Source: Zea mays (lineage: Eukaryota > Streptophyta > Magnoliopsida > Poales > Poaceae). Taken from it: DNA of 64,000 nt. The stretch lies in contig NC_050097.1 in NCBI RefSeq assembly GCF_902167145.1, positions 232,333,034 to 232,397,033 on the forward strand, given 5' to 3'. Below, one piece after another: positions 57,063 through 64,000 of the stretch. Each line of letters begins with the position of its first letter. Within the stretch, counting starts at the first letter, position 1. The position numbers and the translations under genes were made by a program. Under the pieces are notes generated by a model that saw nothing but the letters and a program-made list of their open reading frames with translations, was not told where the DNA came from and ran no database searches.

Positions 57063-60000
57063 CCAGACTCCAGTCGGGACGGCTGCAATCAGCAACAGGT
57101 GCACAACATCGCCAACCAGCACCCCGCTGGCAAGGCCCCTCACTGCCAGGAGTATCCCCCCCAGGGCCGCGGGAACGGAACTCGTGGTCGGGGCCAGGGA
57201 CGTGCGCAGCAGCCGCGCAGATTTTACTGCCTGTTCCACGGCGAAGACTGCGCCCACCCTACAAGAGACTGCCTAGAGACGAAGGCCACCAGAGACAGGA
57301 TGGCATGGGCCCAACCAGCCGACAACCCTAGAGTTGTCGCGCACACATATCAGCAACCCCCTCCGCCATACATCCACGGCCCCGCTCCGCATCCACCGCA
57401 CCACGCATACCAACACCACCAGGAGGTACAAATCGTACCTCCCCCACCCCCACCTCCACACCAGCAACAACAAAACATCCACCACCCCCACGCAACAAAG
57501 CAAGAGGACTTCGCCGATCAGCCGTATCGTGGAGTCATTCATATGATCACTGGGGGGTCCAGCACTGACTTCGACACAAAGCGGCAGAAGAGGGACCATT
57601 ACCGCAGCGTCAACCACGTCGCCGTCACAGGCCCAGTCGTGCAGACAAAGTGGTCCCATGTGCCACTAACCTTCGACGCCCGAGACGTCGATCTGCGCAG
57701 CGCACCCCACATCGATGCCATGGTTATCAACTGCAGCGTGGCAGGCTGGGACCTGCATAAAGTCTTAGTCGACAATGGCAGCCAGGCGGATATCATCTTC
57801 CTCCATGCCTTCAATCGCATGGGCATAAGCCACAGCCTGCTCAAGCCTTCGTACAACCTGCTGTACAGCTTCGGCGGCAAGGGCACATTTCCTGTCGGCA
57901 AAATAGAGTTACCTCTCTCCTTCGGTGTAGCACCCAATGCCCGAAGTGAGCAAGTCACATTCGACATCGTCGACATGGTGTACCCATACAACGCCATAAT
58001 GGGCCGGGGCTCCATCAACAAGTTTGAGGCAGCCATTCACGGACTTTACCTGTGCATGAAGATACCAGGTCCGTAAGGCGCCATCACGGTCTACGGTAAC
58101 CAGCAGGCTGCGCGTAACATAGAACGAGACTTTGTCCCCGGACAAAGAAACGTGCACTGCCTCACGGCCCAGCGCGAGGTCCCCGCGTCTACCAGCCCAA
58201 CTGACAAAGAACACGACAAAGCACAGCTGCAGAGCAACGACGGGACCAAGACTGTCCCCCTCGACCAGGCCATGCCCAAGTAGACGGTCACCATCAGCAA
58301 AGACCTCACTTCGCATGATGAGGAGAGACTCCTCTGCTGCCTGTCCAAGAATAAAGACGTGTTCGCCTGGTCCGCCCCCGACCTAGTTGGAGTCAGTCGC
58401 TCCATCATCGAACACAGCTTGGGAATTGACCCTTCGGTAAGGCCGAAGAAACAGCGGCTGCGCAAGATGTCCGACAAGAAGACAGAGGCCGCCAAGGCCA
58501 AGGTACATCGCCTGCTGGAGGCCAAATTTATCGAGCCAATTGCCTACCCTACATGGCTCGCCAACGTAGTGATGGTGCAGAAGAAGAGCGGCAAATGGCG
58601 AATGTGTATCGATTTCACCAGTCTTAACAAGGCCTGCCCCAAGGACAACTTCCCGCTGCCTCGGATCGACAAAATCGTCGATAGTGCGGCCGGATGCGAA
58701 GTCATGTCACTCCTCGACTGCTTATCCGGCTACCATCAAATAGACATGAAGGAGGAGGACAAGGCAAGCACTGGCTTCATAACACCCTTCGGCACGTATT
58801 GTTTCATCAGAATGCCGGAGGGACTTAAGAACGCCGGGTCCACTTTCTCTCGGCTCACCAAAACGGTGCTCGAGGGCCAAGTCGGCAGGAATATATTCAC
58901 GTATGTGGACGACATCGTCGTGGCCAGCAGAAGCAAGGAAGACCATCTGGCCGACCTCGCCGAAACGTTTGCGAACATGCGGGACACACGACTTCGCCTG
59001 AACCCCGAAAAGTGTGTTTTCGGTGTTCGCCAGGGGAAAATCTTGGGCAACCTGGTGTCACACCGCGGGATTGAAGCCAATCCAACCAAAATTCAGGCTA
59101 TCATCAATATGACGCCCCCACATTCAACCAGAGATGTGCAACGACTGACAGGCAGGTTGGCTGCCCTCAACATATTCATCTCCAAATCCGCAGAGCGAAG
59201 CCTCCCTTTCCTCAAAACACTACGCGGCGCAAAAGACTTCGCATGGGGGCCAGAGCAAGCAGCGGCCTTCGCTTCGTTGAAGCAGTACCTGTCAGAATTG
59301 AGCATTCTTACAAGCCCCGACCCCTCGCTACCCCTGTTCCTCTACGTTGCGGCTTCGCCGCATGCGGTCAGCGCAGCGCTGGTTCAAGAGCAGAGCAGAG
59401 AGGGCACAATCAGGCAGTGTCCAGTTTATTATGTCTCCGAAGTACTTACGACATCCAAATGTAATATGACAGAACTGGAAAAAATAGCCTATGCAGTTGT
59501 TATGGCCTCGCGCAAATTGCGCCATAATTTTGAAGCATTCAAGGTCTGGGTTACCTCAGATAGGGGACTCGACGAATTATTCAGAAACCCGGAGGCATCA
59601 GTTCGGATTGCCAAATGGGCAGCTGAACTCTCCGGCTACCACATCACATTTGAACCCAGGACGGCCATCAAGTCACAAGTCATAGCAGACTTCTTTGTCG
59701 ACTGGACTGGGCCAATAACATAGCCGGACCCGTCCGTAGAGAAGGTGTGGACAATCCATTGCGACGGCGCATGGTGCCATGCGGGGGCAGGCGCCGCTGC
59801 AGGCATTACTTCACCCACAGGGGTCAAGCATAGATACGCAGCACGCCTCAGCTTTGCTTTAGAGTCTGACAGATGCACTAACAACATAGCAGAATACGAA
59901 GCTGTCATCCTCGGCCTTCGCAAGCTAAGGGCCCTTGGCGTCACCACCTGCATCATCAGAACAGACTCCAAGGTAGTCGCCGGCCAAGTCGAGAAAGACT

Positions 60001-61493
60001 ACGCAGCGAAGGACCCCGCACTTATGCAGTACCTCGCAGCTATCCGTAGTCTCGAGAGGCAATTCAAAGGTTTCACCTTGCAGCATGTGGACTGTGCCAA
60101 GAATGAGGAGGCCGACGCGTTGGCCAAGGCAGCCACCCGAGGCGAGGCCCTGCCCTTCGACGTATTCTACCATGTCATCGGCACGCCAGCCGTCCGCAGC
60201 CCAGAGGGGCTCCAAATAACCAATGACAGTGAGGGCCACCACATAGTCAACCTTATCATGACCGAAGACTGGCGAGCACCAATAACCCTGTTCCTGCAGG
60301 GGTACTATCATTCAACCGACATCAGTGAGGCCAAGCGCCTCAAACATCAAAGCCGGGACTTCGCACTAATTGAAGGACAACTTTACAAGAAGGGGGTCAG
60401 TCAACCCATGCTTAAATGTGTCACCGAGACTGAAGGCGTCCAAATTTTGCGCGAAGTCCACAGCGGGACTTGCGGCTCTCACGCAGGGCCTAGGGCACTA
60501 GCTGCAAAGGTAATCCGTCAAGGTTTCTACTGGCCCACCATGATCTGCGCCGCAAATCGGGTCACAAGGTCCTGCGAAGCCTACCAAAAATTTTCTCCAC
60601 GATCGGGAAGCCCTTCGCAGTTCACGAAGCTAATCGCCCACACATGGCCTCTTCAGCGCTGGAGCCTGGACATCGTTGGGCCCCTACCCATGGCCCAGGG
60701 GAACCTCAAGTTCACCTTCGTCGCTATCGAATATTTTACCAAATGGATCGAGGCGAGGGCTGTATCCACAATAACATCGAAGACTGCCTAGAAATTCTTC
60801 TGGCAAAATATTGTTTGCCGCTTCGGAGTCCCGTCCGAACTCACAGTTGACAATGGCAAGAAATTTGATAGCCAAGACTTCAAGGATTTCTGCTTCTCCA
60901 TTGGCTCCAAGCTTGCCTTCGCCTCAGTATACCACCCGCAATCCAACGGAGTTGTGGAACGCGCAAATGGCAAAATTTTCACAGCTGTCAAGAAGATGCT
61001 CCTCGACGATAAAAAGGGCAAGTGGGCTGATTTGTTACCTGAAGTGATCTGGGCATTAAACACGACTGAGTGTAGGGCGACTGGGTTCACCCCTTTCTGC
61101 CTTCTATATGGATCAAAGGCCATGACCCCGCAAGAAATAAAACATGGGTCCCCACGGACAGTCCCGGCAGCTGTCCCCGACGTGGACGAGCCCACTTCGA
61201 AGGACCTCATCGATGGAGACCGCGTCTTCGCCCTACAGCCTCTAAACAAATACCAAGCCCAAACAAAAGCATGGCGTGACCACACAGTCATCCCGAGGGA
61301 ATTCAGCGAAGGAAAACTCGTACTCGTCCGGACAGCTCGGACAGGGTCCCGGGGCAAGCTGGAGCCCAAGTGGGAGGGCCCTTTCATCGTCAAGACGAAG
61401 GCGTCCCCCAGCGCATACAGGCTCGCAACGCCATCCGACGAGGACTTGGAGCATTCCTGGAACATTGATAATCTCCGCAAATTTTTTGTTTGA
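57063..61493 (+). pseudogene. pol: Element D gag end and pol (PR-RT-RNase H-IN), one frame with nonsense codons
   Basis: Gag end has a cysteine knuckle CLFHGEDCAHPTRDC and a His/Pro-rich linker. Protease: VLVDNGSQADIIF, with DNG in place of DTG/DSG. RT: KWRMCIDFTSLNKACPKD, FTYVDDIVVASRS. RNase H, then a second RNase H (IHCDGAWCHAGAGAA, TNNIAEYEAVILGLRK), the Tat-lineage trait. Integrase zinc region GFYWPTMICAANRV..CEAYQKF (damaged) and core TVDNGKKF, HPQSNGVVERANG. Stops: TAA 58074, TAG 58281, TAG 59721, TAG 60789. No frameshift from 57063 to 61493. Ends NIDNLRKFFV. Confidence 0.9.
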
Positions 61494-61735
61494 CTCCTCA
61501 GGGCCAGCTCGCCCTTGTAATTCGCAAAACAATTTTATTCTGGCCCGCACTCTTTTCCTCCCGGGGAGTGAGGTTTTTAACGAGGCGGAGCCATGTAATA
61601 TACAAGCGAAAAATCCCCCGCAAAAATCTACGTCGAAAAAAAGACCGCATCGACGGTCTTCGACATTCGACCAATACAAAGTCACCACGAGGGGCAGCGC
61701 TAGCTACCCTCGCGTGCGACAATCCATGCAAAAGT
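61494..61735 (+). other. Element D spacer after pol
   Basis: Non-coding, between the integrase stop and the tandem array. No motif recognised. Confidence 0.5.
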
Positions 61736-62126
61736 CGCCTAAGGGTGCAGCTGGACTAGCACAACAAGTGCGCAAAATCGAAGTCTTCCTCCAAAAGACT
61801 ATCCGTGCAAAAGCCGCCTAAGGGTGCAGCCGGACTAGCACAACAAGTGCGCAAAATCGAAGTCTTCCTCAAAAGACTATCCGTGCAAAAGCCGCCTAAG
61901 GGTGCAGCCGGACTAGCACAACAAGTGCACAAAATCGAAGTCTTCCTCAAAAGACTATCCGCGCAAAAGTCGCCTAAGGGTGCAGCCGGACTAGCACAAC
62001 AAGTGCGCAAAATCGAAGTCTTCCTCAAAAGACTATCCGCGCAAAAGTCGCCTAAGGGTGCAGCCGGACTAGCACAACAAATGCGCAAAACCGAAGTCTA
62101 CCTCAAAAGACTACCCATGCAAAAGT
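61736..62126 (+). repeat. Tandem array, about five 78-bp units
   Basis: Unit starts CGCCTAAGGGTGCAGC at 61736, 61815, 61893, 61971 and 62049 (spacing 79, 78, 78, 78). Each full unit holds a hairpin AGTCTT-CCTCAA-AAGACT. 78 bases equals 26 codons, so one frame stays open through the array (unit KPPKGAAGLAQQVRKIEVFL..), but this may be incidental. Confidence 0.9.
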
Positions 62127-62297
62127 CTACACCAAGAAACTGTCCGCGCAAAGACCGACTACAGGCGCAGCCGGACCGACATAATAAACATGCTAGACCA
62201 AGTGCACAACGCCCCTATGGACATAGCCGGATGCGCGAAGGCGCACAGCCTCATCATACAAACTATTGTTACATATGTACAGCGAGGGCATCACACC

Positions 62298-63078
62298 TTA
62301 CATTGGTTCAACCTTCGGAATGATTCCCATCTCCCTATAGTTAAATAGCATTATCCTAAGCTCCTCACCCTCAAAAAGACTTCGCAATTCCCCCTCACCT
62401 ACACTCGCCCCAACTGGCGAGGACAACAATTCCCGCCTGCCAGCCCTGCCCACACGAAGCCGATCGCCATCCACTTCACTCATTCTACGCTTCGCCACCG
62501 CCCTTCGCCGCCTACGCCCAACACTCGGACCAGGCAAAACTTCAGCATCCGTAACATGCGGAGAAGCCTCCGCCGCAGCTACATCCAAGTCCTCATCCGA
62601 AGACTCTTCCGTCCACTCAACCGAACTCCCAGAGTCATCAAAATCAGAAAACTTAAACGCAGACTCATCTGATTCATTTCCAGCGACCACGGTCGAAGCC
62701 GCCACAAAATTAGCAGTAGCGGTTGCATGCGCAGGCCCAAAATCCTAAACCTGCGCAGCAACCAAGGTTCAGTAACATAGCCAAAATTCTCTAACTACCC
62801 CACACCCACTAAGCCACCTGCGAAGACCCAGCCGCCGCCATGGGATCCTCCGCTGCCAGCCCCGTCGCCGCCTTCGGGGGTTTCTCCACCATCAGCGCAG
62901 TGGCTGGCGACGAGCCTCCACCGGACACAGCAGCCGCAGGGGCAGCATGGGAGCCTTCACCGGTTTCCGGGGGTGGTGCCGGGTCGACTTCAGCCTCGTC
63001 CACAACCGGGTTGGCCTCCGCTTCGGGCTGCACGCTGTTCAGGGCTCCGAAGTCCTCCACGTCCTCGGCACGCGCCAT
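62298..63078 (-). CDS. Element D antisense gene fragment(s), acidic protein of unknown function
   Basis: Two frames on minus: 63078-62809 (MARAEDVEDFGALNS.., Ala/Pro/Glu-rich) and 62705-62298 (very acidic, then a basic RRRRRAVAKRR and ..FNYREMGIIPKVEPM). They lie in order and could be exons of one gene; the sequence between 62808 and 62706 holds possible GT and CAG sites, but I could not confirm a frame-preserving junction. Position and orientation, antisense and 3' of pol, match the antisense genes of elements E and G. No Transposase_28 domain is visible in what remains. Confidence 0.4.
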
Positions 63079-63201
63079 CTACAACATAGCACACCCATTC
63101 AGCAAAGCCCACGTATACCCACATTCAACGACACTATACACAAGACAAACTTTACCTGATCCCTCGCCCGGTCAGACCGCTCCCTGACCACCTCCCGACC
63201 G

Positions 63202-64000
63202 TAGGGGCAGCCCCGGTCCAATGATTTTGAGGGCCCCAGACGAACTCATCATGAAGGGCCCTCTAGACTATATAAACAATTCTATGATACATATAAATAT
63301 ATATGTTCTAACTTTACATGCAAAATAAAAACAAAAACATTAATATATTTAATGTAACATGTCAAATAATTATTAAGAAGTAAAGCCGATCAAAATAACA
63401 ATATATTTATAGCTTGGATCTACTATGATTACCTTAATGAAGAATAGAACTCTAAGACACAATTGCTTCTCATGAAAAGATACTTCTTTGGGCATTTCTT
63501 GATGCAAATTCATCAAGGACGGTGTTGAAATCAATAGTGTCCAAGATATCCTTCTCGATAGAGCACATAGCCAAGCCATTCAACCTTTCTTGCGACATAG
63601 TTGATCTAAGATAGTTCTTCAACAACTTCAATTTTGAGAAATTTCTTTCAGCTGAGGCTACAGTCACAGGTACAGTTAAGAGAATTTGATAGGCAACTGT
63701 AACATTTGGATAACAATCTGCATCCATAACAAACTTCAGAATCTCAGGTGCTGACATTGAAGAATCCAACAAACTCACTTGCAACGCCTTTAATTCTGAA
63801 TAAAAATCATTGATATCAACATCGGATGAGTTCTCATGAGTAAATTTTTCCGCAAAGGTCTTGCAGTGCGACCAAAGATCTACTGCATCCAAGGATTATA
63901 AATTTTCAGAGTTGAACAAGAAACCAAAAATATTATCAAATGATTTTATCTGCTCAAATCTACTAGTCAATGAAGCAATTGTAGCATCAATCATGACAAG
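63202..64000 (-). mobile_element. hAT transposon, 3' end, running off the window
   Basis: TAGGGGCAGCCCCGGTCC at 63202-63219 followed by ..TTTTGAGGGCCCCAGACGAAC resembles the ends of plant hAT elements with MYM/TTF-type transposases. The transposase C-terminus lies inside on minus. The far end and target duplication are outside the window. Confidence 0.65.
63470..64000 (-). pseudogene. hAT transposase C-terminus with dimerisation domain (partial)
   Basis: The frame enters from the right window edge (VMIDATIASLTSRFEQIK). It is broken by TAA near 63898-63900 and continues to a stop at 63470. The end has the hAT dimerisation signature ASAERNFSKLKLLKNYLRST followed by MSQERLNGLAMCSIE, as in zinc-finger MYM/TTF-type transposases of plants. 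The RNase H-like catalytic core is outside the window or upstream. The nonsense codon suggests an inactive copy. Confidence 0.8.

Larger units (their letters stand above)
48472..63201 (+). mobile_element. Element D: Tat-lineage gypsy element with antisense genes, split by H and by a hAT element
   Basis: 5' LTR 48472-48950 (479 bp, TGTTGGGG..TTCCAACA), primer site, gag, PR-RT-RNase H-IN in one frame with only nonsense codons, a 78-base tandem array and antisense frames. Left target flank ACAAG (48467-48471). It sits in the gag of element C. Element H is inserted in its gag. Its 3' LTR is not reached, because a hAT element begins near 63202. Confidence 0.88.

Noticed and set aside
61736..62126. 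78-base repeats as a CRISPR array
   Set aside because: The whole unit is repeated with no unique spacers; this is a plain tandem array.

Overview
This window looks like intergenic DNA from a large grass genome, almost certainly maize (Zea). The reasons are Opie/Ji-type Sirevirus LTRs filled with CACCGGACTGTCCGGTG palindromes, Tat-lineage gypsy elements with extra antisense genes, and deep nesting of elements. I see no ordinary host gene, tRNA, rRNA operon or CRISPR array. Nearly every base belongs to a transposable element or its debris.

Layout, left to right. (1) Element A, a Sirevirus copia element on + (1-7747, left end outside the window), sits in the LTR of element G. (2) G is a gypsy remnant in minus orientation (7748 to about 11730) that keeps a broken antisense gene (9147-11600). 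(3) 11731-16109 is old non-coding DNA. It holds a 0.6-kb foldback MITE (12574-13177) with a 170-bp hAT-like MITE inside it, diverged duplications, and a short 5S-rRNA-like, LTR-like piece (15362-15587). (4) Element B, a Tekay/Del-type chromovirus (16110-43269, running into the next nest), is split by a solo LTR (18847-19478), by element E and by element C. (5) E is a gag-less Tat-lineage gypsy element on minus (19989-38366, TSD GGCCC). It carries an intron-containing antisense gene, and that gene is split by element F, a young, nearly intact Sirevirus (22475-31450, TSD GCTTC). (6) B's right LTR is entered at 43270 by element C, a Sirevirus on minus. C's gag is entered at 48472 by element D, a Tat-lineage gypsy on +. 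D's gag is entered at 50179 by element H, a coding-free LTR element with apparently identical 2557-bp LTRs (TSD CACAG). A hAT transposon interrupts D's 3' region near 63202 and runs off the window. The deepest nest is B, then C, then D, then H.

The inferred order is B and G oldest, then E, C and A, then D and F, with H youngest. LTR differences counted by eye support this: A about 1.2%, E about 1.6%, F about 0.3%, H none seen.

Four observations stand out. First, three Sireviruses share what looks like a splice acceptor, and two of them also show a strong donor, that would join gag in frame to pol. Second, a cluster of mini-hairpins with covarying stems lies between E's convergent genes. Third, a hairpin with covarying arms sits beside the polypurine tract in B and H. 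Fourth, premature stops are strongly biased to TAG where glutamine is expected, which suggests decay at methylated CAG sites.
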